Source: Parasponia andersonii (Eukaryota; Streptophyta; Magnoliopsida; Rosales; Cannabaceae). Taken from it: a stretch of DNA of 64,000 nucleotides. The position numbers were made by a program, and so were the translations under genes. A model generated the notes under the pieces. That model saw only the letters and a list, made by a program, of their open reading frames with translations, ran no database searches and was not told where the DNA came from. Positions 21,953 to 35,209 of the stretch are shown piece by piece. How positions within the stretch are numbered: position 1 is the stretch's first letter; every line of letters begins with the position of its first letter. The stretch is taken from positions 58,778 through 122,777 of the forward strand of contig JXTB01000224.1 in NCBI GenBank assembly GCA_002914805.1, read 5' to 3'.

Positions 21953-24900
21953 TTTTACATACGACTTATTTCTCACTACAGATTGTAAGAATTACTAACT
22001 TTTTCTTTAAGACTCAATTATACTTAGTTCCAAAAATTAACAATTCCCAATCTATTTTTTCTATTCAAACGCGCGCGCACCATTATGTATTAATTTTTGG
22101 AAAAAAAACGGAAGTTAACTGGAAAGAATTGGAGAAAACGCTCTATGTTTCTTTTTAATTTTTATTTTCTAATGGAAAATACCAAAAATTTCTCCAACTA
22201 GTTTCAACCAATTGTTTTTAGGAAAGCAAAAACTTATCCTCTCAGTTTGACAAATCCGATCAAACTTGTCATCCGTGTCAAATTTAGTCCAAATTATGAT
22301 GAAATGACACTAATACCCTTAGACAAAATTAATAAAATGATCAAAATAACTCCTTAATTCTATCACCAAGCATCCATATATTTTTAAATTCGCAAAAGGC
22401 AATCGAAACTCTGTTGTTTGGTTATAAGTTAATTTAATTGATAATTTTCTTATTTAACCAAGAACACTGTGCTCATTTTTCGATAAAAAATCGCAAAAGG
22501 CAATCCAAATTTGTAACCCGATTTGACAAAGTAAAAGAATGTATTTTACATTTCTCAAAACATAAAATCAAAAACTAGTATTTGTTAAAATACCTGTGAT
22601 ATTTTTGTTGTTTTCCTTTTTCCTGTTAATGTCGTGGAATGATTCTCCTTTGGGCTTTCCTATAATGAATCATTCATTTAAATCAATAGTGAAATTTTAA
22701 TAGTAGGCTTCATTAATTTTACTGTATTTCTATATATCAAATGCTATTACTCTCAAATTTTTAAGTAATATTTTTGCATATTACGGCAGATGAGGAAGCG
22801 TCCAAAATATAATTCCAAATGTCAATACCCCTTGGCATTAAACTACCAAGATTTTCAAACCGCAACAGCAAACAAAATCAGCAGAGAAGAAAAGGACAGA
22901 GTTGACTCGGATTTAGGTTGACCATATGATACAACCCACGTGGCTAGTTGCATGGCGTGGAAAATGGGTGTTATGGTTAGGTAATTGGACAGCCAGGATT
23001 AAGGAAAATAAGTACGACCCTAGAGAAGCACGCTATGAACCCCCTTTGACACACATGATATAGTGCCTATACCAAATATATATAAGTAGTTCAATGATGC
23101 TTTTCACACATTATTATAATAATATTAGATATCTAATTCTATATATTTTTATCATATGATCACTAGCTTGCTTATGTAACAACCTTGATATATAATTCTT
23201 TCTATTGCGACAAGTCATCCTAATTTCAGTCATTCTTTTCAACAACTCCTCTGCCATTTAATTTGATTTGATTCCCTGATGTATATAATTTTTCCTTTGT
23301 TTATTTACGCGGTTCAAACTGATTTCACTTAAATTTCAAAGCCCATTTAATGCCGACAATTCAATGACAGTCACAGCTCTATGTGCTTTGAAATGTTGAA
23401 ACAACAACAAACTTTTGAGTCTTATTTTTATTTCAATGGAAATTAATAGGTAAAAACTTTAGACCACCCATCATTCAATGTCAACCGAAGAGCAAACTTG
23501 ATTTCTGATTTTTGGTCGCCTGTTTATTTTTTTATTTTTTAATAAAATAAGTCGTAGCTGTCATATGTGCAAGAAAATTCACCGGATTGGAACAAGAGAA
23601 GCTTTTTTTCGTGCAGATTTGAGGTTTCAACGCCCATTTTAATGATACATGCGACAGTTTCGTCGCAACTTGGAATGGTACACCTGAGACGAATCTAGTT
23701 AATTTTTCGGGGGAAAAGAAATAATGACCTTGAATTTTGATAATTAGAGGGTTTGTTCGATAATATTTATGTTTTTAATTTTAAAACTGAAATAGAAAAT
23801 GAAGATATTCACGAAATGTTGTTTGAGAAAATCTTAATCATTACATTAAAAAAATATAAATATTGACAAGCAAAACAAGAATAATTAGCCTTGACTCCTG
23901 TTAATTGGTGACGATTGGTTCAAAATAGTAAAGCCTGGCAATTCGCTGTCGGGCCTCAGAGTGTTTGAAGGGTTTGGCGTACGTAATTGACCGTAAGTTA
24001 GAGATTGAGTTTCTTTTTTTTTTTTTTTTTCCCCTTTCTTTTCTTGGCGAATTGAGACGAATTTTACTGTACATATCTTATAGAAGCTGGTTAAGTTAGG
24101 GACTTTATTGTTCTTCTTTGTAGTTCAAGTATTAATCCAATAAGAGCAAATCTTATACCAACTTATTGTTTTCCTCATTATGTATCTATTTTGTACATTT
24201 GAAGTTGTGGTCCTCGTAGTATACAATCAATGCACGTACCATACAGTCGCATACTTAAAAGTGATTACTTAATAGCTGGTTTGAAAATTATATCCCTAAA
24301 ATATACATCTTCCAAACCNTTCCTTATGTGGACCATTTTTTTCAATGTTTCCATGGTCAAACGCGTTGAGAAGCCAAAGAAGTTGAAATTAATATGAAAG
24401 TAATAAATATAAGGGTATGGAAAAGTGTGTTTGGACTGTCCACAATAAAAGAAGAACCGAAGACTTGCATAGACAATATAATTTTATTTACTTATTTAGT
24501 CAACTGAGCATCGAGAACTCAAATAAGAATCTCTTGGAGCATAGAAAGCATCTAAAGTGATACCTTTCACATTATTTTCAATGGTTTGGTCTGAATTTTG
24601 GGATCTTGTTTTTTTGGCGATGGCGGCCATGCATGTATGCATTCCTACACGAGGACAAGACTTTACGTCAAAAGTTTCGCTTTTACTATCGATATTTTCC
24701 ATGGAAGACAATAATTCTCAACTAGGAGCATCTTTGCAGACCAAGTAATTCAAAGGGAACCCGCTCCCCTTGCAAATCGGCAAGTTAACGTTCATAACTT
24801 TCCAAAATTGTCCCCACTACTACTCAGCCTAGCCGCAGCCAATTTATTTTTATTAAATGGACACAATATTAATGTTCATATAATTTCCATTGAAGGGAGA

Positions 24901-25069
24901 AAGAAAGAAATATATATATACATATATATATTATGAAAACCAAGGTCTACGCAACTAATTATGGTCACAAAATATTCATGTAAAATCCTATTCAAATAGG
25001 GGTATATGTTTACTTTTTGACCCAATGGCAATTTGGTAAATAAGAATTTTTAGATTATTTTATACAAAA
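21953..25069. other. Intergenic, no gene recognised
   Basis: Between two LTR copies lies sequence without recognised genes. It has a poly(T) run at about 24013-24032 and one N at 24319. This is one of the less repetitive parts of the left half of the window, so it may be old unique DNA. Confidence 0.5.
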
Positions 25070-27341
25070 TATCTTGATTATTTTGTTAAGGGCCTACAGT
25101 TTCTAAAAATTGTTTAAGAAGGCTCCAAATTCTCAACCAGTCTCGGATGTCATTTCGCTTCGTCGTCGCCGTCATTTCTCAACCGGTGTTGGCCATTAAC
25201 TCGTTCCCGATAAAAGTTTCACTGTTTGGTCGTTTTACCAAAGTTTCTAAAATATATTATTTTTATAATTTTTTGTTAGCTAATTATTTTATCTGAGATA
25301 ATTATATGAATTGAAAGAGGATTAAAAATCATGAATAATTATGGTTAGTAGAAGTTAAAATGATATCTAAAAGCATAATAATTTTCGAATTGAAAAATGT
25401 GATATTTTTCTAATTTAGAACGAAAAATGATATTTTTGCAAAACTACATAATGTTGGATTAAAGTCTGTTACTAGTTAGTTTGAGTCTTAGGCTGAGGTT
25501 AGAAAACTGTTACTTTTCGAAATATTTTTGCAAAAATGATATTTTTTTACAAATAATCAGTGAAGTTGGAACTTTTTAAAACATTTTCAAAAGTAATATT
25601 TTTCTAAATAATTCTGTGATAATGATATTTCATGAAATATTTCAGTAAAGTGATATTTTTGTAAATAAATAGCAATTATGATATTTTTCTAAATACTTTG
25701 AAAAAAGTGAAAAATTTTCAAATTAATTCCAAAAAGAGACACTTTTATAATTTTTGAATTTAAAGCCCATTTAAGGCTCAAAATCTCGAAATTGAATTTT
25801 GATTTCAAAATTGGATTTAGAGAGGTCGAGAAACGACTTTTGATATATAATATCGCTATATTTCGAAATGACACAAATTTTAAAGTTCGTGAATAGTATT
25901 ATTTTACATGACACGGGGTAGGTCTGCCCCGAGACCTACTTTTGACAAGGTATATGTCTAAACTAGTATTTTGGGTGTTCTAAATTCAGTGGTGACCTCT
26001 ATTTTTTCATCTGAGGCTCTGGCGAAAAGGTCACATTTTCAAGTGAGCTTACTAGGATCCCGAAACAACTGTTTAAGCACCCAAGTGACTGTTGGGAGTT
26101 TTCTCGAGCATCATTAGCTTAGTAGAGCTACTATTTTGAGATAGGGGTTTGATTACTTGATTTTATATATATTTTTATTTACAATTGTATTAAAAATTAT
26201 TTACGAAAAATCTTGATTTTACGATGATTTAAGAAATTGTTGAAAATTATTAGATTATGCTGGGATTGGATTATATGGAATTTTATACATATTTTTATAG
26301 TATGATTATGGGGTAAATAATAGTGTGCTGCCTATTTTACAGTAAATCCCAGAATAATGTCAAGTTAGATTTTAAAGCATGATTTGATTATTGGATGTAT
26401 GCATATTTTGAATAGTTACATATTGTACATACCATAAGATCACATACTTAGGTTCCATTATTGTATCATGAAAGTTTAGATCACTCGCGAGTTGCTACAG
26501 TACTAGGTGAAAGATCTAGGTCCCTGCACAGGTTTTTGGTTGATACTCCTATGGGTATTGTCAGGATGTTGGGTACCTCTGCTATAAAGGTATTACAGGG
26601 CCGTGATGGGAGGATGAGAGCTCATTCATATACTTCGTTAATTTATGATATGTACAATTATGTGGATTTAGTTTTGGTTTTGAATATGAGATTATTTGGG
26701 ATATCAATTATTTTATAAACTTAGTTTATAAATGGATTTTAAAAAAGGTACTAAGCATGCACGTTTCGTAAAATTGTATCCATTCAAAAAGATAATTGAA
26801 TTACTGCTGAGTATGTGAATGCTCACCCTCTACTTCTCTCACATTCAGGTATTTTTCTATTTGAGGTAGTAATCTTGGTGGTCAGATAAGTTGCGTAGAT
26901 TGTACATACTTTCCCAATTCTTTTCCTTGTTAGGTGCTTATACCCTATTAATTTCATTTCTTTGTTCAATTATTTAGCTAAGATTAGTAAGTAGATGTAT
27001 AAAGATGATTTTGTTATTAATTTAAGAATTTTATACTTTGTAAATAATTTTGGACATTAGACTAAAGTCTTCAGTTTAATTCAATTTACTAAAAAAACTT
27101 ATGATTTTTCAACGATTATCCAAACGAGATAAGTAGAATATTTCTTAAACTTTAATGAGTATTTTTCTCAAGTAATTAAATACTAATAGAATTTTAAATG
27201 ATTACAGAATTCATAATGATTTGAAGACCAAAATAAAATTATTTAATATCCGATTTCTTCTAAATTTGTTAAAACTAATATTTAATTAGTCTTTCATCTA
27301 AAATTACTAAAAGTTATGGCTTTAGATTTCTGATCGTGATA
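25070..27341 (+). repeat. 5' LTR of the decayed element
   Basis: Shares 'ggtgacctctattttttcat' near 25990, 'aggatcccgaaacaactgtt' near 26055, 'gtatgtgaatgctcaccctc' near 26813 and a tgatcgtgata end (TGACA with one change). The 5' edge is uncertain: the GC-rich island is short here (about 25155-25210), suggesting a deletion. Confidence 0.6.
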
Positions 27342-27345
27342 GAAA

Positions 27346-27357
27346 TGATATCAGAGC
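27346..27357 (+). other. Primer-binding site (tRNA-Met type)
   Basis: tgatatcagagc, five bases after the LTR end, differs by one base from TGGTATCAGAGC, the initiator-tRNA-Met primer site of many plant LTR retrotransposons. It shows that the LTR at 25070-27341 is a left LTR. Confidence 0.7.
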
Positions 27358-29576
27358 TATAAGCTTAAGATTCGTCTAGGATCTTACCTCTGAGATTTTG
27401 TTGTTTAAAAAGGATTTTAGAAAGTATTTGATAAATATCTCATACATCACTTAGGAATTAGCTAAATATGTTGTCTTTACTCTGATTCATCCTAAATCTT
27501 TCATTCATCTCTCTAGAGTGAAATTTTAGCATTCTTGGGATGGTTATATCCTAGAAATTCTAGTCTCAGGTGTTATGGTTGACATGATACTAGTGGATTC
27601 TAATCCTATCGAAAATCTCTGATTCAAATGAACATTCATTCTTGTACTCCTATGTCCATTATGGTGATAAACAATATGAACCTCATAGATTCTAAGATAG
27701 TAATTTAGTGTCTTGTATTTTTATTATCATGAGTTGATTTCATTCGTATGAATAAGATTGTGATATTAATCCCTTGACTTTGGGTATACTTTTAATTACA
27801 CAGTTCAAGTAAATGGTGATAGTGCTTATACTAAAATGTTTAAATTAATGATACTTTTTGCATGACATATTGTTTATAGACTGATAAATTGGTATGATAT
27901 GTTGAGTTTGCTTAAATATAGAATTGTGCTAAAATCACCAAGATTGGCTAGATATTAATTGTGCATTGGTAAGATAAACAATTTAAATTCATTTGAGATT
28001 CTTTGGTTATTTGGTTTATTTAAATTAATGAATTATGATTACGTTTCTTTGTAAGTTATTTACTTGTGATAAATTATTTTGCATATTTGATAACTGTATG
28101 CCTAGTTTACTTATCTTTTCAAATTCAAACTTTTGAAAAAAAAAATTTATGATTAATGAACTAAGAAAAATTTTCACTGATTGAAAAATGGATTTGTATA
28201 TCTAGATATAGTTTTCATTCGATTTTATATTTTCTCCCTTAATATACCAGCTTTGTAATCCTTGGGTGAAAAATTGTTTGATTATTGGTAATTTAATCAA
28301 ATCTAGAACTTTCTTACATGGTTTAAATAACCTTTAAATCTTCAAGTTGGTTAAGCATGGTTTGAAACGAAGTAGGTTGTTATATTTGATGAGTTGCATG
28401 TCTTTATTTTCAAGAAAATAACAGATATATTTAAACTTAAGTATTGGTTAGGTATATGTAATTTAATTTTCAATAAATGTATAGTTTCAAAGACTATGGG
28501 CTATTTGAGAATTCAAAATTTGTGAAACTGCATTATTGTAAAGTTGGAGCCTTCGTATCTATATAATTTAAGTTTTGGTACTAAATTAATCCTATACTAC
28601 GTTTGATGATGTTAGTTGGAAAATTCTTTATACCAAGAAAATTTTTATAAACTCAAAGTTCCAAGTATTTTTCTAGATTTGAGATGTGGTAAGTATTCTT
28701 AGTACATGACTTAGAAGCTAAAGTATACTTTCACATGTTTATTTATACATTAACTTAGAACAAAATATGGAATATTTATAGAAAACTTGAGAAACAAGAT
28801 TAATTTCTTAGAAAACTTTTGGTTTAAATTAATGCAATACAAGTAAAATTTGTGAGAAAATTATGTTTGTGTTTGAGATGTTATTGCATGAATTTTGCTA
28901 AGTAAAACTTGGTAAAAAAATCCTGTTTAGAATCTTCTATGAATGAAAAGAATATTAGAATTTAAATCTTAGTTTGAAAGTTTTGTGAGACCTCGCTACT
29001 ATAGTTTAATGTGCCTTGTTAATTAGACGTGTGTATGCTTCTAAGTTTTCAATTATATGTGTGACTTATTTTATTAATGCATATATGATGTTGGTGAGTC
29101 TTGGATCATTAAATCATTGTGAGTAATAAATAATTTTTCACTAGTTAAGTCAAGATAGATTGGTCTTACCCTAGTGGACTCAATTAGATAATTGAGCACT
29201 TGCATGATTAATTAATTTCGTATCCTTAGTATTGAGAGCTCCTAGTGCTGAAGACCTAGGACGACATCTCATTTGAGCTTCAAATGAAAATAAATTTGTT
29301 TTGAATACATAAGTCTGAAAAGGACTTAGGTGGTACATAGTAATGTATGATATTTTCATTAGAACTTTTAAAATTCATAAAAATTAAAATTTCAAATAAA
29401 TACAAGCCATAAATTAATATACTTGATTTGGTCTTTGATAGAAATTGAGTTATGCAAAATTAATGTGTGGTATTTCCTTTGAAAACATAAATTGAGCTTT
29501 TGAATTCTTGAGATTGTTACATTACAAGTTATGTAAGGCCTATATATATATGATACACTCTACTAGATTCTAAAAC

Positions 29577-29658
29577 GCTTTATAAATTTTTTATCGTTAA
29601 AAGATGTTTTAAAAACTGCTTTATAAATTTTTTATCGTTAAAAGATGTTTTAAAAACC
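29577..29658. repeat. Two-copy 41-bp tandem repeat
   Basis: Units starting at 29577 and 29618 begin 'gctttataaattttttatcg' and are essentially identical over 41 bp. The duplication lies in the interior of the decayed LTR element. Confidence 0.85.
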
Positions 29659-30464
29659 GTTTTTAATAAAATTGCTAGAGTGTGAAGATTATTAAGTTAT
29701 AAAACACAAAGGTAGTCTTATTGAAGTATGATTTATTTAGAGTTTTTTTATAAATAAAGAATCATGATAACATGTTTACATTTGTAATTTGCCAACAAAA
29801 AGAAGACGTGCTTATAAATTTCTTGGAGAGAAATATTTAAAATGTTTGGGAAAGTTTTGGGATTTTCAGAAAAACTTTTATCACATTTAACTATGTTTTG
29901 AAGAGAATTAACTTGTTTAAAGCACTTGAGGGAGATTTTGATTAAGTTATTATAGTTGAGTTGAGCATGAGGCTTATTACTTGATTTGAGTTAAACCTAA
30001 GCATCATTATAGTGGCATAATTGATAGTATTTGAGATCAGTTCACTCGTGGGTTTGTATAGAGAGTTATTAAACTCTTCCTATTATATTTTTAAAAAGGA
30101 ATACTCAGAGTTAAGATTTAGTTTACCTATAGGCAAGGTGAGATCCTATTATGAACTAGTGTAGTATTTTTGTATGCCACTGATTTTTATATTGCACATT
30201 TTCAAAAATTATTTTTGATTTTAAAATGAAATAAGGTTTGATGGGAGATAGGTGTTACGAGAGACGACCTACTCTGTTGAAACCTTATTCTGGGGCATTA
30301 TAGTATTGTTGCTAATTTTACTTATATATTAGATATCAAGTCACTTTTATATGACTTTCCCTTGTACTAAAGACTTAGAAGGTCTTTGGAGGTGAATGAT
30401 AATTTTGAGATTATTGTTATAACCCTATGATGGGCAAAGAGATTTAAAGAGTCTCTAGACATAT

Positions 30465-31490
30465 TTTTACAGTGTGATTATAGGATAAATCACAATATGC
30501 TGTCCATATTACAATAAATCTCAGAATACTACTAAGTGGGATATTAAAGCATGATTTGATTATTGGATGCATATTTGTTGTGAACAGTTACACGTTGTAC
30601 ATACTATAGGATCATACACTTGGGTTCTATTATTGTATCATGGTAGTTTAGATCATTGATGAGTTAATACAGTACTAGGTGAAAGACTTAGGCCCATGCG
30701 TAGGTTTTTGGCTAATACACTTATCAAGATACTGGATACCTCTACTACTAAGGTATTACAGGCCGTGATAAGAGGATAAGAACTCACTCATATATTTGGT
30801 TGATTTATGATATTTATAATTACATGGATTTAATTTTGGTTTTGAATATGAGATTATTCGAGATATCAATTATTTTATAAACTTAGTTTTTAAATGGATT
30901 TTGGAAAAGGTGTTAACCATGCAGGTTTAGTAAAATTGTATTCAGTCAAAAATATAATTGAATTACTACTGAGCATGTGAATGCTCGCCCCCTACTTCTC
31001 TCATTTTCAGGTGTTTGTCTATTTAAGGTAATAATCTCGGTGGTCAGACAAGTTACGTAGCTTGTACTTACTTTCTCACTCATCTTCTCTGGTAGGTGCT
31101 TATACTCTATTAATTAACTTTCTTTGTTCAATTATTTGGCCAAATTTGGTAAGTGGATATATGGCGATAATTTTATTATTAATTTGAAAACTTAATTTTT
31201 TGTAAATTATTTTGGACGTTGGAGGAAAATTTTCAGTTTAACTCAATTTACAAAAAAAAAAACTAATGATTTCTCAACGAATATTCAAATGAGATAGTTA
31301 GAAATTTTCTTGTATTTTAACGTGTATTTTTTTTAAATAATTAAATACTAATAAGAGTTTAAACGATTATATAATTTATACTAATTTGAAGACCAAAACA
31401 AAATTATTTAATATTATTTCTCCTAAATTTCATAAAATTAATATTTAATTATTATTTTATTTAAAATTACTAAAAGTCTCTGTTTTGAAT
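30465..31490 (+). repeat. Truncated 3' LTR copy
   Basis: Runs parallel to 26290-27341: 'acagtgtgattataggata', 'attggatgcatatttg', 'cagtactaggtgaaagactt', 'catgtgaatgctcgccccct'. The two copies differ at many sites by eye, consistent with an old insertion. The 5' half of the LTR is missing at its left edge. Confidence 0.75.
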
Positions 31491-31809
31491 TTTTTGTCCA
31501 GACAATTCACGCCATGGCCAACCATGTGATGATTGATGAAGGTTATGTTAATTTTTTATTATGTGCATTTCGAGCTTTGCATATGCAAATTAAATGCTCT
31601 TAACAAATTTTTCACGGTGGTGGAGAAAGTCGAGGGGAATAGTATGGAAGTTCCGAATGTCGTTTTAGGTGAGGCAGTAAAGTAATAGACTGAAATGTAC
31701 CTTAAGACATCTCAAGGTTGTTCTAAAATAAAGATTTTTTTTAAAATTTTTTTTTCTATAGACAAAAATTTTAAATACTAGAAATTTAATGAGTACTATG
31801 GTGACTAGT
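31491..31809. other. Spacer
   Basis: No gene seen. Flank of the decayed LTR element. Confidence 0.4.
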
Positions 31810-31814
31810 ATTAG

Positions 31815-32195
31815 GGCTTCTTTCTCAAATGGCCGAATTTTAGGCCATTATTTAAAAAATGACCGTTTTTCAAATATTTTTATAAAATAGCCGAATTTAT
31901 TAAAAAAGGCAAAATAAATTAGTTTTATAAAAAAGTATATCAATATCAAACACCATCAAAATTGATATATTATATCCCAGCAAAAAATTGATATATTATA
32001 TATAAATTGACATACTAATAAAAAAATTGATATAATATACATAAAATTGATCTATTAAAAAAAATCGGTCATTTGGCAAAACAAAATTAAAATAAGGCCA
32101 TTTAGTGAACAAAATTAAAAAGCCCATTTATTAAATAGGTGTAGAAAACGGCCATTTATTTATTTAAATGGAGCTGAAAAAGGACATTTGCTATT
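31815..32195. mobile_element. MITE-like element with 'ggccattt' repeats
   Basis: Starts 'ctttctcaaatggccgaatt' and ends 'gaaaaaggacatttgctatt'; the ends are imperfectly inverted. The interior repeats 'ggccattt' or its complement ('aaatggcc') about six times. It is non-coding. This fits a small Mutator-like MITE, but the ends are imperfect and no target duplication was established. Confidence 0.35.
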
Positions 32196-33242
32196 AATAC
32201 TCTTAGTTGCAGTTAGTAGGGTTATAAGTCGTGAGGCTACGCCCACGTTAGAAATTGCCGCTGTCTTGATGTACCTAAAGCAACGCTTCTTCCTCGGCCC
32301 TAGTTAACTGGACTAAGGCCATGCTTTATTGGCGTCGGCCATGCTTTCATTTAGGGGGAACAAGAAATTTACACCAGTACCCGTTTTTGTGCATTTAATT
32401 TCACAAAGATCTATTTCTTATCTTAATTAAAAAATACACGTCTTTTAGGTATATATTTCGTGTGTAGAATATGTGGTTATTGGAGATTTAGTCTTTCTAT
32501 TTGTTCTATTTCAAGTTTGGATTTGATTACTGGGTAAATTTGAAAGTTTTTGTAATTTGAGATATGTTATTAATTTTTCTTTTGATCAGATAATTTAAAT
32601 TTTCTAATTTCATATTTTGCAAAATTTGATGTTTTAGAAAAGATATAAATTCTACATAATTGCATATTCTAACATAATGATGGCATATTATTCGTGATTG
32701 TCTGTGTTGATCACGTAACATGTGATTTATCATTTACTACATATGATAAATATAGCTAGCAATCCCGAAATAAGAGAGACTTTCAATTTTTTCAAGTAAT
32801 TCATTTTAATTAGTTCTAATAATTGATTGTTAGTTCAATTATTTACTCCAATAAAATAGAGTGATCATTACGTATCTTAATTTCTATGTTTTTTCAGGAG
32901 AAATTGAAAGAAATCGAAATAAAATAGAGTGATCATTACATATATTTCTATGGGTTTTTAGAGAGTTTTTGTAAATTTGAAAGAAGTGATGATGAAACGA
33001 TGATATCCTCGGTCTCCTGGGGTAATATCAAGCCGAGGCCAACGTTACTTTTTGCGGGGTGCTTTTTCAGAAGAGTCACCCCCTGGTCCCTAGCTAGCGT
33101 TTGACAATCATAAATTTTCGGAAACTTGAGTTTTCAGAAGCTTGTAAACTATGTTGTAGCACAGGTTACTGAATGAGAATTGACCGTGGAAATTAATCTT
33201 ATTGGATCGAACCAAGTAAAAATCTGGTATTAGTTATTGGAC

Positions 33243-33282
<40 letters not shown>

Positions 33283-33900
33283 TTGTGATTAATGTTAGAT
33301 TTATTTCTTTTTTCAACTATTTTCTTTTATAATTTATATTTCAAATACCAACCAGGTTTTAAACATTAATTTGTTCAAACAGTTTCTTTTAAAAATTTTG
33401 CAAGCTTGGATATACAGTACTTGTGACTTGTAACTGAAAAAAAAAAAAGTGAAATAAAAAATAACAGCTTTAACAAATATACAATAGAAAACATAATAAT
33501 GATAAATCTATAATATGGTAACGCCTTGGCCAAATTCAATTTCATTGGAGATGGTATCTCACTGATCAGCAAAATTGATCCCTCCAGCTTTCGTGGGACA
33601 CATAGACGTTAACCCATCATTGATCATCATGATCACTCTGGCTCAAAACTCTTTTACACCAGAAGGCCATGCACATTAAGCACCACCAACTGACAAAAAT
33701 TAAAGTTGGACATAATATGTAAAAAGGAGAAAAACAAAAGATAAAGTTGCATGTGCCTCGTCAAAGATTATTAAAGTGAAGGCCAAGAAATTCCCTCTCT
33801 CTATTTTGGTTCTCTGCTTTACTCATCCAACCACTTTTGCTTAAAACAATTAACCAATTTTTATTACTCATATACCAAAACCATATTCCAAAACCCCTCC
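32196..33900. other. Upstream intergenic region of the GUB_WAK gene
   Basis: No gene. There is a long (TA)n tract at 33244-33280 and a GC-richer patch near 33005-33105 with short inverted CCTCGG/CCGAGG repeats. The last 100 bases before 33901 are CT- and A-rich and should hold the promoter and 5' UTR of the next gene. No convincing TATA box could be fixed. Confidence 0.45.
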
Positions 33901-35209
33901 ATGATGGTCTCTCGAATGGGTTCTCATCCTCTCATTCAAAATTCAACCTCCTTGTTTTATCTCATTATCTTATTCATCATTCTATGTAGCACTACGAGTA
34001 CTACTACTCTCAACCTGATCAGACCAGCTCAAGCAAGCGTCTGCAGAACCTCTTGCGGCAAAGTCCCCATAAACTACCCTTTCGGCATCGACGACGGCTG
34101 CGGTAGCCCTTACTACAGACACCTCCTTGTCTGCTCCGAATCGGGCTATCTGGAGCTCCGAACGCCTTCCGGACGCTACCCGGTTCGGACCATAAGCTAC
34201 GGTACCGATCCCCACATTCTTCTCACCGACCCTTTCATGTGGAACTGCCAGGACGGCGTCAACTACCGCCCCACCAGACCCTTTAGCCTCGACACAAGTA
34301 CCCACCTCTCCCTCTCCCCTCAAAACGACTACCTGTTCTTTAACTGCAGCGAAACCGACGTGATCATCGAGCCGAAGCCCATGTTCTGCGAAAGGTTTCC
34401 GGAGCGATGCGACTCGTCGTGCGACAGTTCTAGCTACCTTTGCCTCCACCTGCCCGAGTGTGGCTCGGCGGCGTATGGTAGAGTGAGTGATAGTATTACT
34501 TCTTGCTGTTCTTATTACCCGAAAGCGACCGAGTCGTTGAGGTTGATGTTGAAGTATTGTGCGAGTTACACCAGCGTGTATTGGAGGAACACTGGTGCAA
34601 CTCAGCCTTATGATCAAGTCCCTGAATATGGGGTCAGAGTTGACTTTGAGATTCCAGTGACTACGAGTTGTCTTCAGTGCCAAGATATGAATAAGGGAGG
34701 CGGGACTTGTGGGTTTGATATTCATTCTCAGGATTTCATGTGCCTTTGTGGGAAAGAAAATGTGACAACTTATTGCAACGGTAGTTTTAGATTTATTAAT
34801 CGAAAATATGCTTTTCTTTGTTTAACTTCTATTTATGATAGATCATAGCCAGAGCTTGTGATAATTTTGGTACCATTATTTATAATATTGTTGCAGATCA
34901 CAGCGTTAATCAGCATAGGAGAGTTGGAGTTATTGCAGGTAATCATATGCCATAAGTAATTATTTGTGCAGTTTAGTATTTTCTAATACGAATGTAATTA
35001 TGTGCTAATTGAAATTTTACGTGATAATTAATTGAAATGGTTTATATATATGTTTGTATCTTTTTTGTAATGTTGTTGCGGGGACAGCAAGTGCAGCGTC
35101 GGTTGCTGGAGTCTTCGGAATTGGAGCTGGTATTTGTTACTTGCGGAAAGTGAGAGCAAAAGCACCAGTGACATGCGGGGTACAAAGCAGCGCGAACAGG
35201 CTTTTTTAA
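33901..35209 (+). CDS. Wall-associated-kinase-like galacturonan-binding protein (GUB_WAK), no kinase domain
   Basis: Three exons, 33901-34780, 34897-34938 and 35088-35209, joined in phase 1 with GT-AG borders, give 347 residues. Residues about 17-45 form a signal peptide (YLIILFIILC core). CRTSCGKVPINYPFGID (about 48-64) is the start of the GUB_WAK galacturonan-binding domain. A Cys-rich segment follows, ending in CGFDIHSQDFMCLCG, as in the WAK-associated C-terminal domain. Residues about 303-326 (VGVIAASAASVAGVFGIGAG) are a likely membrane span, with a basic tail of about 20 residues ending NRLF. There is no kinase domain, so it is a putative apoplastic pectin-contacting membrane protein of the kind common in eudicots. 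Its ligand is inferred from the family. Two more Met codons (33904, 33916) are possible starts. No lesion is seen. Confidence 0.9.

Larger units (their letters stand above)
25070..31490 (+). mobile_element. Decayed Ty3-type element with non-coding interior
   Basis: A left LTR (about 25070-27341) is followed by a primer-binding site, about 3.1 kb of interior, and then the 3' half of a second LTR (30465-31490), which parallels 26290-27341. No gag or pol motif could be read from the interior in either strand, so this is either a non-autonomous (LARD-like) element or an autonomous one decayed past recognition. The second LTR lacks its 5' half. Confidence 0.6.

Noticed and set aside
24496-24711. 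71-codon minus-strand open frame (MSSMENIDSKSETF...)
   Set aside because: Composition looks protein-like, but no family, splice context or promoter could be shown. It was kept out of the feature list for lack of support.
33982-34725. 247-codon open frame antisense to the GUB_WAK gene
   Set aside because: It is the complement of the Cys-rich first exon, has no domain and no splice or promoter context. The sense strand has strong domain evidence.
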